From the NCBI RefSeq assembly GCF_003012345.1, contig NZ_PVRV01000013.1, forward strand, positions 31,870-95,869: a stretch of DNA of 64,000 nt, written 5' to 3'. Under the pieces are notes generated by a model. It was given only the letters and a program-made list of their open reading frames with translations. It searched no databases and was not told the DNA's origin. The position numbers and the translations under genes are program-made. Below, piece by piece: positions 50,809 to 60,776 of the stretch; position 1 is the stretch's first letter; each line of letters begins with the position of its first letter. The DNA is from Phytohalomonas tamaricis (GTDB lineage Bacteria > Pseudomonadota > Gammaproteobacteria > Pseudomonadales > Halomonadaceae).

Positions 50809-51160
50809 GGTTTTATCCTTCCGATGATCTGTTGGATGGGAGCCGGCGTATACAACAGTTGCGTTGAACAGGCCGCGATGGCGCCACTAGCGCGGGCAAG
50901 TGGGTCTGGTCGCGTTGTATAGGCCATGCAAAGTCATGAGCGCAGCAAGACGGTAGTGTACGGCGTCAGGCCTAGCCCGTGCCAATGAACTTCACGACTT
51001 TAAACTATGTTCGGCCAGAAAAACCTGATTGAGACGATGGTGCCGCCTAACCAGCAAGAGCGCCGGTAATACCGAGCAAACAAAAGAACGCCTCGCGGAT
51101 GCGAGGCGTTCTTTTTGCGTAAGGGACAGCTTGCGTAAGGAGCAGCGCCAATGCCTTATC
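50809..51160. other. Gap at the expected site of pilS-pilR
   Basis: About 350 bases between the PP0621-like gene and bamD. Pseudomonas has the two-component genes pilS and pilR here. I find no kinase or regulator remnant, only a terminator at 51082-51116. Confidence 0.5.
51082..51116. terminator. Terminator following bamD
   Basis: AAAAGAACGCCTCGC, loop GGAT, GCGAGGCGTTCTTTTT: a 15-bp stem flanked by A and T runs on either side, about 45 bases beyond the bamD stop. It works for the minus strand and probably also the plus strand. Confidence 0.9.
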
Positions 51161-51973
51161 TTAGCCTTGGCTTTGAACCTTGAGCGGTTTGGCATCGACA
51201 TAGCGCGGTACAAACGTGGTGCCATCGAGTCGCTTGTTCTGCGGGTCGTTCTTGATCAGCAGCGCCAAGGTTTCCCGAGCGCGATCGGTCATGTTCAACC
51301 CCATGTAACCCTCCACCATCACAGCCAATGCATCGCGTGACGCGGGCGTCTGTGGATAGTGTTCAAGCACCCACTTGCCGCGTTCTACCGCAGCGACATA
51401 GGCTTCTTTGCGCAGATAGAAGTCAGCGACCTGAAGCTCCTGGCGGGACAGTACGTTGCGCAGGAAGATGATGCGCTGACGGGCATCCGGAGCATAGGTG
51501 CTGTCTGGGAAGCGTCGTACCAGTTCGCCAAAATCGACATAGGAATCACGCGTGGCACCCAGGTCACGCTTGGAGATATCGATCAGGTCGAAGCTCTCCA
51601 GGCTGAAGCGGCCTGCCTGCCAGGCGGCCAGACCGCGCATGTAGTAGGCGTAATCGATCTGCGGGTGGTCGGGATGCAAACGGATGAAGCGGCTGGCAGC
51701 GGCACGGGTCGATTCCCAGTTACTGATCTGATAATAACCATAGATCAGCTCAAGCTGGGCCTGTTCGGCATAACGTCCGAAAGGATAACGATTATCGAGC
51801 TGCTCGAGCCGAGTTACTGCAGTGGAGTAGCGTCCGTTATCGAGCGCCTGCTGGGCTTGCTGATATAATTCCTGTTCCGGCACCTCAGGTGCATCTTGTT
51901 GCGGTGAATTACCGGCGCAGCCCGTCAGCAGTATGGCCGCCAGCGTGAGGGCACTCAGAGAAATGGCGCGCAT
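51161..51973 (-). CDS. bamD: Outer membrane assembly lipoprotein BamD
   Basis: An essential lipoprotein of the BAM complex. I choose the ATG at 51973, 6 bases after GAGG (an adjoining ATG is just upstream), giving 270 residues. A lipoprotein signal ends in LLTGCAGN. The TPR repeats include LYQQAQQALDNGRYSTAVTRL, RYPFGRYAEQAQLELIYGYY and YAPDARQRIIFLRNVL. Divergent from rluD, the usual pairing. Confidence 0.95.
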   Translation of the reverse strand: MRAISLSALTLAAILLTGCAGNSPQQDAPEVPEQELYQQAQQALDNGRYSTAVTRLEQLDNRYPFGRYAEQAQLELIYGYYQISNWESTRAAASRFIRLHPDHPQIDYAYYMRGLAAWQAGRFSLESFDLIDISKRDLGATRDSYVDFGELVRRFPDSTYAPDARQRIIFLRNVLSRQELQVADFYLRKEAYVAAVERGKWVLEHYPQTPASRDALAVMVEGYMGLNMTDRARETLALLIKNDPQNKRLDGTTFVPRYVDAKPLKVQSQG

Positions 51974-52174
51974 CATCTTCCTCGTGTCGGGCAACCCTCG
52001 GCGGTATGATAAGCTTCACCGCCTTGGCTACTCATTGACTATTGAAAACTGTGAAAGGGGCTCACTATAAAGCCCAGTGGCTCGATAATCGAGCCGTATA
52101 GATCGAGAGCTACTATAAAACATCGTATAGCCGCCGCGAAACGCCTATCGCGATACGCGCATTGAGAGAGCCCC

Positions 52175-53134
52175 ATGGCCGAAAGCATTGAACACAGTCT
52201 TACCATTCCTGATGCCATGACCGGCCTGCGCCTTGATCAGGCCGCCGCCGAGCTCCTTGCGGATTATTCGCGTGAAAGAGTGAAAGGCTGGATTAAAGAA
52301 GGCGCCCTGACGTTGGATGGTGCCCAGGCGAAACCCAAAGATCGCGTGCTGGGTGGCTCGAAGCTCAGGCTGAGTGCGCGAGTGGAGGATTCAACTGCGT
52401 GGCAACCCGAGGCCATTGCGCTCGATATCATCGATGAAGATGATGATGTCCTGGTGCTTAACAAGCAGGCGGGCCTCGTTGCTCATCCCGCGGCGGGCAA
52501 CCCTGATGGCACGTTGCTCAACGCACTGCTGCACCATGCGCCTTCGCTGGCGGCGATACCGCGTGCCGGCATCGTTCATCGTTTGGACAAGGATACCAGC
52601 GGATTGATGGTGGTCGCCAAAACGCTGCGGGCGCAGACGGCATTAGTTGAGCAGTTGCAAGCCAAGAGCGTATGGCGTGAATACGATGCGGTGGCTACCG
52701 GTGTGATGATCGCTGGTGGGATGGTTGATGCCCCGATCGGACGTCACCCCAAGGACCGTAAACGTCAGGCGGTCGTGGCAGGTGGCAAAGCGGCGGTCAC
52801 GCATTATCGCGTCAAGGAACGTTTTCGTGGCCATACGCATGTGAGCTGCCGGTTGGAAACAGGACGTACTCACCAGATTCGCGTTCATATGATGCATCGC
52901 GGCTATCCCTTGGTCGGTGATCCCGTCTACGGTGGACGACTCAAGTTACCTGCCGGTGCCAGTGATGCCTTGAAAACGATGCTGCGCGAGTTTCCTCGGC
53001 AAGCGCTGCATGCTCGAAAGTTGGCGTTTGATCATCCTGTCAGCGGAGAGACCCAGACGTACCATGCAGATTTGCCTGACGATATGAGCGTGCTGCTCGA
53101 TTGTTTGCGGGCAGATATGCTCGAAGAGTCGTGA
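52175..53134 (+). CDS. rluD: 23S rRNA pseudouridine synthase RluD
   Basis: Makes pseudouridines 1911, 1915 and 1917 in helix 69 of 23S rRNA in E. coli. The 319-residue protein has an N-terminal S4 domain (residues about 15-75) and the catalytic Asp in HRLDKDTSGLMVVAK; GRTHQIRVHMMHRGYPLVGD is the second family block. It follows bamD divergently and precedes pgeF. Confidence 0.95.
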   Translation: MAESIEHSLTIPDAMTGLRLDQAAAELLADYSRERVKGWIKEGALTLDGAQAKPKDRVLGGSKLRLSARVEDSTAWQPEAIALDIIDEDDDVLVLNKQAGLVAHPAAGNPDGTLLNALLHHAPSLAAIPRAGIVHRLDKDTSGLMVVAKTLRAQTALVEQLQAKSVWREYDAVATGVMIAGGMVDAPIGRHPKDRKRQAVVAGGKAAVTHYRVKERFRGHTHVSCRLETGRTHQIRVHMMHRGYPLVGDPVYGGRLKLPAGASDALKTMLREFPRQALHARKLAFDHPVSGETQTYHADLPDDMSVLLDCLRADMLEES

Positions 53135-53188
53135 GGGGCAAGAAGACGTGAGAGGCAAGAAGAATTGAGCGGACGAGGCCGCGAGCGC

Positions 53189-53941
53189 ATGAATACTAAG
53201 AGTGAACAGCCTAGCCTGATCCTGCCTGACTGGAGTGCGCCAAGCACCGTTGGTGCCTTCGTGACCACGCGTGAAACAGGGCCCAGTGAAGGTGACTTTG
53301 CCTCCTTTAATCCGGCGGCGCATGTCGGCGATGATCCTGCAAAAGTGAATCTTTGCCGACGGCTGCTAGAGGACCAGCTCGATGATTCGCGCCCTCTGCT
53401 ATGGCTTGACCAGGTACATGGCACATCTGTTCAGCGCTCTTTTGAGCCGAGTCCGCCCAAGGCTGATGCGGCCGTGGCGATGAATCACGATTATGCCTGT
53501 GTGGTCATGACAGCCGACTGTTTGCCCGTGTTCTTCTGTGACCGGCGTGGGACCAAGGTCGGGGTGGCCCATGCCGGTTGGCGTGGGCTGGCTGAGGGCG
53601 TGCTTGAAGCAACGCTGGATGCGCTGGGCTGCGAACCGGCCAACATGCTGGCCTGGTTGGGCCCGGCCATTTCAAATGCCCAGTTCGAGGTGGGGCGGGA
53701 AGTCTTCGATACCTTTGTGGCGCACCAGGCCGAGGCTGAAATGGCCTTTGAACCTAGTCCCTACAAGCTCAATCATTACATGGCCGATCTTTACCGTCTG
53801 GCACGTCTGCGCCTTGAGGCGCTGGGGTTGACGGAGATCACCGGTGGGCATTTCTGTACGGCGTCCGACCCACGTTTTTATTCCTATCGTCGTGACGATG
53901 GTCATACCGGCCGGATGGCGTCGGTCATCTGGTTAAGATAA
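53189..53941 (+). CDS. pgeF: Peptidoglycan editing factor PgeF (YfiH, DUF152 family)
   Basis: A 250-residue protein of the laccase-like multicopper/DUF152 fold that in E. coli removes wrongly inserted L-Ser from muropeptides. Metal-binding residues are in DQVHGTSV, ADCLPVFFCD and HAGWRGLAEGV; RFYSYRRD is at the C-terminus. The ATG at 53189 is preferred over an upstream TTG at 53165. Order bamD-rluD-pgeF-clpB matches E. coli and Pseudomonas. Confidence 0.9.
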   Translation: MNTKSEQPSLILPDWSAPSTVGAFVTTRETGPSEGDFASFNPAAHVGDDPAKVNLCRRLLEDQLDDSRPLLWLDQVHGTSVQRSFEPSPPKADAAVAMNHDYACVVMTADCLPVFFCDRRGTKVGVAHAGWRGLAEGVLEATLDALGCEPANMLAWLGPAISNAQFEVGREVFDTFVAHQAEAEMAFEPSPYKLNHYMADLYRLARLRLEALGLTEITGGHFCTASDPRFYSYRRDDGHTGRMASVIWLR

Positions 53942-54040
53942 CAGCTGACGTCGCAGACAGAAAAAATATCCCTCTCGCTATAAGTACTTCTTATGGACTG
54001 CGCTGCCATTTTGGCCAGCGTTAATTTGTCAACCCCCTAT

Positions 54041-54069
54041 CTTGAAACCTCCTGGCTGCTCCCCCATCT
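54041..54069 (+). promoter_or_regulatory. Sigma-32 heat-shock promoter of clpB
   Basis: CTTGAAA, a 14-base spacer and CCCCATCT: an exact match to the E. coli RpoH consensus (CTTGAAA-N13-15-CCCCATNT). clpB starts 92 bases after it. Confidence 0.9.
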
Positions 54070-54161
54070 TGGTTATCAACATGATTTGAATGCATCGCTG
54101 ACGGGCCGCTAGAACATGTCGTTCCAGTGCGCGCCGCCCAGATGCCAAGTGAGGAATAGCT

Positions 54162-56741
54162 ATGAGAATCGATCGACTGACCAGTAAGTTGCAAAATGCG
54201 CTGGCGGAAGCTCAATCGTTGGCGGTAGGTCATGGTCATAATCAACTGCAGCCGGGACACGTATTGTTGGCCTTGTTGAATGACAGTGACAATGGCTTCA
54301 AGGCGCTGATTCAAAAGGCGGGGGGCGATGCCAGCAAGCTGCGTGATGGAATGAGCCTTCATGTCGATAACTTGCCGGCGGTAAGCAATTTCGACGGCAA
54401 CGTCACCATGGGTCAGGATCTGGCCCGCCTGTTCAATCTTGCCGACCGTGAAGCGCAGGCGCGCGGCGACCAGTACATTGCAAGCGAATTAGTACTGCTC
54501 GCTGCACTCAGCATGGGCAGCGACATTGCCAAGCTTCTAAATGGCGCTGGCCTGACCAAGCAGGGGGTCCAGCAAGCGATCGATAGTCTGCGTGGCGGTG
54601 CCAAAGTGGACGATGCCGGGGCGGAAGAAAGCCGCGAGGCACTTGATAAATACACCATGGACCTGACCCAGCGTGCCGCCGACGGCAAGCTTGACCCGGT
54701 GATCGGCCGTGACGATGAAATTCGCCGTACCATTCAGGTTCTGCAGCGTCGCACCAAGAACAATCCGGTGTTGATCGGTGAACCCGGCGTGGGCAAGACC
54801 GCCATCGTCGAAGGGCTCGCCCAGCGCATCGTCAACGGCGAGGTGCCGGAAGGGCTCAAGAACAAGCGCGTGCTGTCGCTCGATCTCGGTGCGCTGCTGG
54901 CTGGCGCCAAGTTCCGCGGCGATTTCGAGGAGCGTCTGAAAGCGGTGCTCAACGAGCTGGCCAAGGAAGAAGGGCAGGTCATCCTGTTCATCGATGAGTT
55001 GCACACCATGGTTGGCGCCGGCAAGGCTGAAGGGGCGATGGATGCTGGTAACATGCTCAAGCCGGCGTTGGCGCGGGGCGAGCTGCATTGTGTCGGCGCG
55101 ACCACGCTTGATGAGTACCGGCAGTACATCGAAAAAGACGCCGCGCTTGAGCGTCGCTTCCAGAAGGTGCTGGTCGATGAGCCGTCTGAAGAGGACACCA
55201 TCGCCATTTTGCGCGGCCTCAAAGAGCGTTACGAGGTGCATCACGGCGTTGATATCACCGATCCGGCGATCATCGCTGCAGCAAAGCTCTCGACCCGCTA
55301 CATCACCGACCGTCAGCTGCCTGACAAGGCGATCGACCTGATCGATGAGGCGGCATCGCGCATCCGCATGGAGATGGATTCCAAGCCGGAGGAGATGGAC
55401 CGTCTTGAACGGCGCCTGATCCAGCTCAAGATCGAGCGCGAGGCGCTGAAGAAGGAAACTGACGAGGCGTCCAAGAAGCGCCTTGATACGCTTGAAGGTC
55501 AGATCGACGAATTAGGGCGCGAGTATGCGGACCTTGACGAAATATGGAAGGCTGAAAAAGCAAGCCTGCAGGGCGCAGCCCAGTACAAGGCCGAACTTGA
55601 ACAGGCGCGAATTGATCTCGAAGCTGCACGGCGGCAGGGCGATCTTGGACGTATGTCGGAAATCCAGTATGGCGTGATTCCCGAACTCGAGCGCAAGATG
55701 AACGAGGCCGGTGAGGCGGAGAAGACGCCGCTGAAGCTGCTGCGTGCCAATGTTACCGAAGAGGAAATCGCCGAAGTTGTGTCGCGCTGGACCGGCATTC
55801 CGGTATCCAAAATGCTTGAGGGCGAGCGTGACAAGCTACTGCGCATGGAAGAAGCGCTGCATGAGCGCGTCGTCGGCCAGGATGAGGCCGTTGAGGCAGT
55901 CTCCAACGCGGTGCGCCGCTCGCGCGCTGGAATCAGCGATCCCAATCGCCCCAATGGCTCATTTTTGTTCCTCGGCCCGACCGGGGTGGGCAAGACCGAG
56001 CTGTGCAAGGCGCTGGCCTCGTTTTTGTTTGATACCGAAGAGGCAATGGTACGTATCGATATGTCGGAGTTCATGGAGAAGCACTCCGTGGCACGGTTGA
56101 TCGGTGCGCCACCGGGGTATGTTGGTTACGAAGAAGGCGGTTATTTGACCGAGGCGGTACGGCGCAAGCCCTACTCGGTACTGCTGCTTGATGAGGTCGA
56201 GAAGGCCCATCCCGATGTCTTCAATATCTTGCTTCAGGTGCTCGAAGATGGTCGTTTGACCGATGGGCAGGGACGGACCGTTGATTTTCGTAATACCGTC
56301 ATCGTCATGACCTCCAACATGGGCTCCGACGTGATTCAGTCCTTTGCGTCGCAGGGGGAAGAAAGTTACGACAAGATGAAGGCTGCAGTGATGGATGTGG
56401 TTAGCCAGCATTTCCGTCCCGAGTTGATCAATCGTATCGATGAGCTGGTGGTGTTCCATCCGCTCGGTCAGGAACAGATCCAGCACATTGCCAGTATCCA
56501 GCTTGATCGGCTGCGCACACGCCTCAAAGAGCGCGACATGGCGATAGAGATATCAGACGATGCCATGGCCCAGCTGGCGGTGGTCGGCTTCGATCCGGTT
56601 TATGGTGCTCGGCCACTCAAACGGGCGATTCAGAGCCGGCTCGAGAACCCGCTTGCTCAGGATTTGCTCTCTGGTCGCTTTGGCCCTGGGGATACGATCA
56701 AAGTGACTGCTGCTGAAGGGCGTTTAGCCTTCACTAAGTAA
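54162..56741 (+). CDS. clpB: Chaperone protein ClpB (disaggregase)
   Basis: A hexameric AAA+ machine that rescues aggregated proteins with DnaK. The 859 residues (E. coli 857) show the double N-domain repeat (1-145), NBD1 with [15 protein letters not shown] near residue 205, the coiled-coil middle domain (about 400-525), NBD2 with [16 protein letters not shown] near 605, and the C-terminal sensor region with [10 protein letters not shown]. RpoH promoter upstream, terminator downstream. Confidence 0.97.
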   Translation: MRIDRLTSKLQNALAEAQSLAVGHGHNQLQPGHVLLALLNDSDNGFKALIQKAGGDASKLRDGMSLHVDNLPAVSNFDGNVTMGQDLARLFNLADREAQARGDQYIASELVLLAALSMGSDIAKLLNGAGLTKQGVQQAIDSLRGGAKVDDAGAEESREALDKYTMDLTQRAADGKLDPVIGRDDEIRRTIQVLQRRTKNNPVLIGEPGVGKTAIVEGLAQRIVNGEVPEGLKNKRVLSLDLGALLAGAKFRGDFEERLKAVLNELAKEEGQVILFIDELHTMVGAGKAEGAMDAGNMLKPALARGELHCVGATTLDEYRQYIEKDAALERRFQKVLVDEPSEEDTIAILRGLKERYEVHHGVDITDPAIIAAAKLSTRYITDRQLPDKAIDLIDEAASRIRMEMDSKPEEMDRLERRLIQLKIEREALKKETDEASKKRLDTLEGQIDELGREYADLDEIWKAEKASLQGAAQYKAELEQARIDLEAARRQGDLGRMSEIQYGVIPELERKMNEAGEAEKTPLKLLRANVTEEEIAEVVSRWTGIPVSKMLEGERDKLLRMEEALHERVVGQDEAVEAVSNAVRRSRAGISDPNRPNGSFLFLGPTGVGKTELCKALASFLFDTEEAMVRIDMSEFMEKHSVARLIGAPPGYVGYEEGGYLTEAVRRKPYSVLLLDEVEKAHPDVFNILLQVLEDGRLTDGQGRTVDFRNTVIVMTSNMGSDVIQSFASQGEESYDKMKAAVMDVVSQHFRPELINRIDELVVFHPLGQEQIQHIASIQLDRLRTRLKERDMAIEISDDAMAQLAVVGFDPVYGARPLKRAIQSRLENPLAQDLLSGRFGPGDTIKVTAAEGRLAFTK

Positions 56742-56787
56742 GAGATATCGGACCAGGAAAAAAGAGAGTCACTTTGGCTGTAAGTTC

Positions 56788-56812
56788 TTTAGCCCGCTTT
56801 ATGCGGGCTTTT
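56788..56812 (+). terminator. Intrinsic terminator of clpB
   Basis: AGCCCGC, loop TTTAT, GCGGGCT followed by TTTATAT. About 50 bases after the clpB stop. Confidence 0.85.
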
Positions 56813-56902
56813 ATATAGAAAATATGAGCAAGATGACAACACGCCGGCTGGCTTAAGTGCTAGTCGGCGTGTTGTGAGCCGCTTTACATGATCAGGTAAG
56901 GT

Positions 56903-58558
56903 TTAATGAACATCAGGATAATCCGCCATTAGCGCCCGTAATACGCCGTTGGTCCAGCCGAAACCATCCTGAGCAGGATATTCACCGCCACCGGCACGTT
57001 GATTATTGATGACGTTGTACTTCTCAATCAGTTTGTGTTCTTCGTTGTAACGCTCAAGGTTGGTATGAATCCAGCGCGAGGCAATGGTACGGGCCAGCTG
57101 GGTGTTGTCATAACGCTTTAATCCCTCGATAGCGATCCACTGCGAAGGCGCCCAACCGTTGGGTTGATCCCATTGCTGGCCGGTAGTGGTTGTCGTTGAG
57201 GATAGGCCTCCAGGTTTGAGCAATTCGCGTTCCAGTGTTGCGGCGACGCCACGAGCCTGTTCGGGTGTAGCGATGCCGTAGAACAACGGAAAAGCCATGG
57301 CGGCACTGATCACGCCGGTCAATTTATCTTCTTGCCAGAGATAGTCGCCGTAGTAATCCTGCTCGGCATTCCAAAACCGGGTACGAATCGCCTGAAGACG
57401 CTGCGCCGCGCGCTCGCGGTAATGATCAATTTTGTCTGTATGGCCGGCCAGTTCATTAGCTTTGACCAGCGTTCTTTCGAGATGATAAAGCAGGCTGTTA
57501 AGATCGATTGGCGCAATATCGATAGTGCGGATAGTGGTCAGCGTTTTACCGTCTTTCAACCAGCGGGAGCTGAAGTCCCAGCCGCTTTCAGCCCCGGCGC
57601 GCAAGTTGCGCCAGACCATGGCGTGATCGCGTGATGACGCTTCTGCCGTTTCAACATCTTCTACATAGGCTTCTTGACGCGGTTCGGCAAGATCGTCCCA
57701 GTAGCGGTTGAGCAGTGTGCCATCTTCCAGGCGTAAGACACGACGGCGTGCCTCACCAGGCTGGAGCTGATCGGCGCCATCCATCCAATAAGCGTATTCC
57801 TTTTCAAGTTCGGGAAGGTAACGGCGATAGACGTCGTCTCCATCAACACCTGCAAGCAGGTCCACCATACTGGCGAAGAAAGGCGGCTGGGAGCGGCTCA
57901 GGTAGTAGGTGCGGTTGCCATTGGGAATATGGCCGAAGGTGTCAATCAAGTAGGCGAAATTCTGCACCATGTCACGGACGAGTTCAGAACGTCCGCTCTC
58001 CAGCAGGCCGAGCATGGTGAAGTAGCTGTCCCAGTAATAAATTTCATCGAAACGGCCGCCGGGCACGACATACGCCGCTGGCAGTGCGATGCGCGATGAA
58101 TAGGGGCTCTTCTTCGACTGGGGCTGACGCGTCAGTGCTGTCCAAAGTTCGTCGATGTGGGTCGTGACGTCTTCATTTGGATCGGGATTATAAGCTACTG
58201 CCGCGGTTTCGGCAGGTGCGAAATGCTCCAGGACGAAAGTCTTGAGTGCTTCGTCATCGAGCTTATGTTCTGCCTTGACGTGATGGTAAGTGCTTAGAAT
58301 CGACTCAGGACTAGCCAGTGGCACTAGGTCAACGAAGGTCTTGCTGTCGTCGAAGATGGCGCGACGCTGCACGTCGGTAAATAGATCTTTCCACAACAGA
58401 TCCGGGCGCGGCGGAACCTCTTGGTTCCCTACCGTTTTCAGCTCTGACGTCTCAGTGTTCATTGAAGAGGCCCCTTCGACATAATCGAATGAGAGAAAAA
58501 ATGCGAGGCAGCCAATACCCCAGGCGAGCCACCGTAACGCTAGTGAGTTCGTTTTCAT
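56903..58558 (-). CDS. treA: Periplasmic trehalase (GH37)
   Basis: Hydrolyses trehalose to glucose in the periplasm. The 551 residues begin with a signal peptide (residues about 1-29, LAWGIGCLAFFLSF). GH37 signature 1 is PGGRFDEIYYWDSYF, signature 2 QQWDQPNGWAPSQWIA. Catalytic acid Asp in ESGWDFSSRW and base Glu in GGGEYPAQDGFGWTNG. Length near E. coli TreA (565). Single gene; no trehalose transport genes next to it. Useful to a bacterium facing osmotic shifts. Confidence 0.94.
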   Translation of the reverse strand: MKTNSLALRWLAWGIGCLAFFLSFDYVEGASSMNTETSELKTVGNQEVPPRPDLLWKDLFTDVQRRAIFDDSKTFVDLVPLASPESILSTYHHVKAEHKLDDEALKTFVLEHFAPAETAAVAYNPDPNEDVTTHIDELWTALTRQPQSKKSPYSSRIALPAAYVVPGGRFDEIYYWDSYFTMLGLLESGRSELVRDMVQNFAYLIDTFGHIPNGNRTYYLSRSQPPFFASMVDLLAGVDGDDVYRRYLPELEKEYAYWMDGADQLQPGEARRRVLRLEDGTLLNRYWDDLAEPRQEAYVEDVETAEASSRDHAMVWRNLRAGAESGWDFSSRWLKDGKTLTTIRTIDIAPIDLNSLLYHLERTLVKANELAGHTDKIDHYRERAAQRLQAIRTRFWNAEQDYYGDYLWQEDKLTGVISAAMAFPLFYGIATPEQARGVAATLERELLKPGGLSSTTTTTGQQWDQPNGWAPSQWIAIEGLKRYDNTQLARTIASRWIHTNLERYNEEHKLIEKYNVINNQRAGGGEYPAQDGFGWTNGVLRALMADYPDVH

Positions 58559-59051
58559 GGTCGTGTTCCGCTGTAGATGAAATTCCTGCTTTATCTAAAG
58601 TATGCAGGGATATTCCGACCATCAAGTGAAGCTGATATCGGCTTTTTTGGTGCGCACTACAGGGGTGAAACAAAAAAGTGCTCTTTTTCAGTGCTTGTGG
58701 CCGTGATTGTTGGTTGACACTCGCCCGAGGGTAAGGGAATCTTAGGGCTTCCTGATTTCGGGCGCGGAATGGCACGGGCAACCCCCAGCTACCGCGTGAA
58801 GGGTAGGCGTTAGACCTCTACCCGCCTGTCGAAGGACCTACCGGGCCAGGGCGCTATCCGCCTGCCTGATCATTGCCCCGACGCATCGACCCGATGCGCT
58901 ATAAAGTGCAGGCCCCAACCGGGCCGAAGAACGCCAGGGTCTGGCATCAGGTGTCGTTGGCCAAGGGCCACGGCAGGCGGCATCGCCGCCCTCGAACGCC
59001 GATGCGTACCGCATCGTGTATGCACTCGAGACCTCCAGGGGAGACTCACCA
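58559..59051. other. treA-ilvI divergent region with structured ilvI leader
   Basis: About 490 bases. TTGACA at 58714-58719 is a likely -35 element for ilvI, although the -10 is not clear. From about 58800 to 59020 the sequence is GC-rich and packed with short perfect hairpins (see the separate leader entry). No leader peptide rich in Ile, Val or Leu is evident. A 68-codon frame at 58873-59079 has no family signal. Confidence 0.6.
58802..59016 (+). promoter_or_regulatory. Structured 5-prime leader of ilvIHC with alternative pairings
   Basis: A chain of stems: GGTAG/CTACC (58802-58822), CGCATCG/CGATGCG (58882-58898), GGCCC/GGGCC (58911-58925), TGGCC/GGCCA (58958-58970), GGCGGC/GCCGCC (58976-58990) and CGATGCG/CGCATCG (59000-59016). 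The second and last use identical arm sequences in opposite order, so 58882-58888 could pair with 59000-59006, and 58892-58898 with 59010-59016, instead. This is the pattern of a switchable leader. I cannot match it to a named RNA family. Confidence 0.6.
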
Positions 59052-60776
59052 GTGGAATTGCTTTCCGGCGCCGATATGATCGCCCGCTTTTTGAAAGATG
59101 AGGGTGTTGAGTATATCTACGGCTATCCCGGCGGCGCAGCGCTGCATATCTATGATGCGCTGTTTCGCCAAGACGATGTAAAACACATTCTTGTACGTCA
59201 CGAACAGGCCGCTACGCATATGGCCGATGGCTATGCGCGGGCCAGCGGTAAACCTGGCGTGGTGCTCGTAACCTCCGGTCCAGGGGCAACCAATGCCGTG
59301 ACAGGCATTGCTACCGCCTATATGGATTCGATTCCGATGGTTGTGCTCTGCGGCCAGGTGGCCAGCCATTTGATCGGCGAAGATGCTTTCCAGGAAACCG
59401 ATATCGTCGGTGTTACACGGCCAATCGTGAAGCACAGTTTCTCTGTGCGTCATCCTTCCGAGATCCCGACTATTCTCAAAAAGGCGTTCTACCTGGCGTC
59501 GACTGGCCGTCCAGGGCCGGTAGTAGTTGATATTCCCAAGGATATGACCGCGCCGACCGAGCGTTATGAGTATGTCTATCCCAAGAAGGTCAAGCTGCGC
59601 TCCTATAGTCCAGTAACGCGCGGCCACGCCGGGCAGATCAAAAAAGCGGTTGATATGATGCTCAAGGCACGCCGTCCGGTGATTTTTGCCGGCGGTGGGG
59701 TGATCTCGGGGCGTGCCAGTGAGGCGCTTACCGATCTTGCCAAGCGCCTTAATCTGCCTGTTATTACGTCATTGATGGGGCTTGGCGCCTATCCGCAAAA
59801 TGACCGACAGTCATTGGGTTGGCCCGGCATGCACGGCTCCTATGAGGCGAACATGGCGATGCACCATTCCGATCTGGTCTTTGGTATTGGTGTGCGCTTT
59901 GATGACCGCGTCACTAATAATGTCTCCAAGTTCTGCCCGACGGCCAAGATCATCCATGTGGATATTGATCCTAGCTCTATATCCAAGTCCGTTCAGGCTG
60001 ACGTGCCGATCGTTGGCGCAGCCGACAATGTCTTGAACGAGATGCTGGGACTGCTTTCCAGTCGAGAAAGTGTTAACCAGGATGCGCTCGAAGCGTGGTG
60101 GCAACAGATCGAAGGCTGGCGTAGTGAGCGTGCCGGTAAGCTCTATGAGCCTGCTACGCCGGGTGAGCCGCTCAAGCCTCAGCAGGTTGTCGAGGCGGTA
60201 CACAAGATCACTCACGGTGACGCTTTTGTGGTTACCGATGTTGGTCAGCATCAGATGTTTGCCGGTCAGTATTACAAGTTCAACAAGCCCAATCGTTGGA
60301 TATCATCGAGCGGTCTGGGCACGATGGGATTCGGTTTCCCTGCGGCTAATGGCATCAAGCTGAACTATCCGGATGATGATGTTGTGCTGTTCACCGGTGA
60401 AGGCAGTTTCCAGATGATGATGCAGGAGCTGTCGACCTGTAAGCAGTTCAACATTCCGGTCAAGATCATTAACCTGAACAATGCCTCGCTGGGCATGGTG
60501 CGTCAGTGGCAGGATCTGAATTACAAATCACGCCATGCGCATTCCTACATGGAGTCGCTGCCGGACTTTGAAAAGCTGATCGAAGCCTACGGTTTCAAGG
60601 CGATGACGGTGCGTACGCTTGAGGAACTCGAGCCGGCGCTTGAAGAGGCGTTTCGTCTAAAAGACGAGCTGGTCTTCCTGGATATCCATGTCGACCCGCG
60701 CGAGCACGTCTATCCGATGCAGGTGCCGCTCGGCGCCATGCGTGACATGCTGCTTTCCAAGACGGAGCGAACCTGA
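59052..60776 (+). CDS. ilvI: Acetolactate synthase large subunit
   Basis: First common step of valine, leucine and isoleucine synthesis. I start it at the GTG at 59052 (VELLSGADMIARFLK), 8 bases after GGGGAG, giving 574 residues. The ThDP-activating Glu is in LVRHEQAATHMADGYARAS; the ThDP motif reads GEGSFQMMMQELSTC, with Glu in place of the first Asp, as in related IlvI proteins; NNASLGMVRQWQ follows. FAD region in the middle domain. Pairs with ilvH, overlapping by one base (TGATG). Confidence 0.95.
   Translation: MELLSGADMIARFLKDEGVEYIYGYPGGAALHIYDALFRQDDVKHILVRHEQAATHMADGYARASGKPGVVLVTSGPGATNAVTGIATAYMDSIPMVVLCGQVASHLIGEDAFQETDIVGVTRPIVKHSFSVRHPSEIPTILKKAFYLASTGRPGPVVVDIPKDMTAPTERYEYVYPKKVKLRSYSPVTRGHAGQIKKAVDMMLKARRPVIFAGGGVISGRASEALTDLAKRLNLPVITSLMGLGAYPQNDRQSLGWPGMHGSYEANMAMHHSDLVFGIGVRFDDRVTNNVSKFCPTAKIIHVDIDPSSISKSVQADVPIVGAADNVLNEMLGLLSSRESVNQDALEAWWQQIEGWRSERAGKLYEPATPGEPLKPQQVVEAVHKITHGDAFVVTDVGQHQMFAGQYYKFNKPNRWISSSGLGTMGFGFPAANGIKLNYPDDDVVLFTGEGSFQMMMQELSTCKQFNIPVKIINLNNASLGMVRQWQDLNYKSRHAHSYMESLPDFEKLIEAYGFKAMTVRTLEELEPALEEAFRLKDELVFLDIHVDPREHVYPMQVPLGAMRDMLLSKTERT

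Noticed and set aside
50992..51225. 77-codon frame as a possible pilS/pilR remnant
   Set aside because: It covers a terminator and the end of bamD; the translated sequence is basic and shows no kinase or AAA+ motif.
58741..59016. Known RNA such as 6S, RNase P, SRP RNA or a TPP/cobalamin riboswitch upstream of ilvI
   Set aside because: None of the signature sequences I know for those RNAs appears; only the hairpin pattern is present.
58873..59079. Possible ilv leader peptide
   Set aside because: The frame holds no run of Ile, Val or Leu codons and passes through the ilvI start in another frame; it follows RNA hairpins rather than coding constraint.
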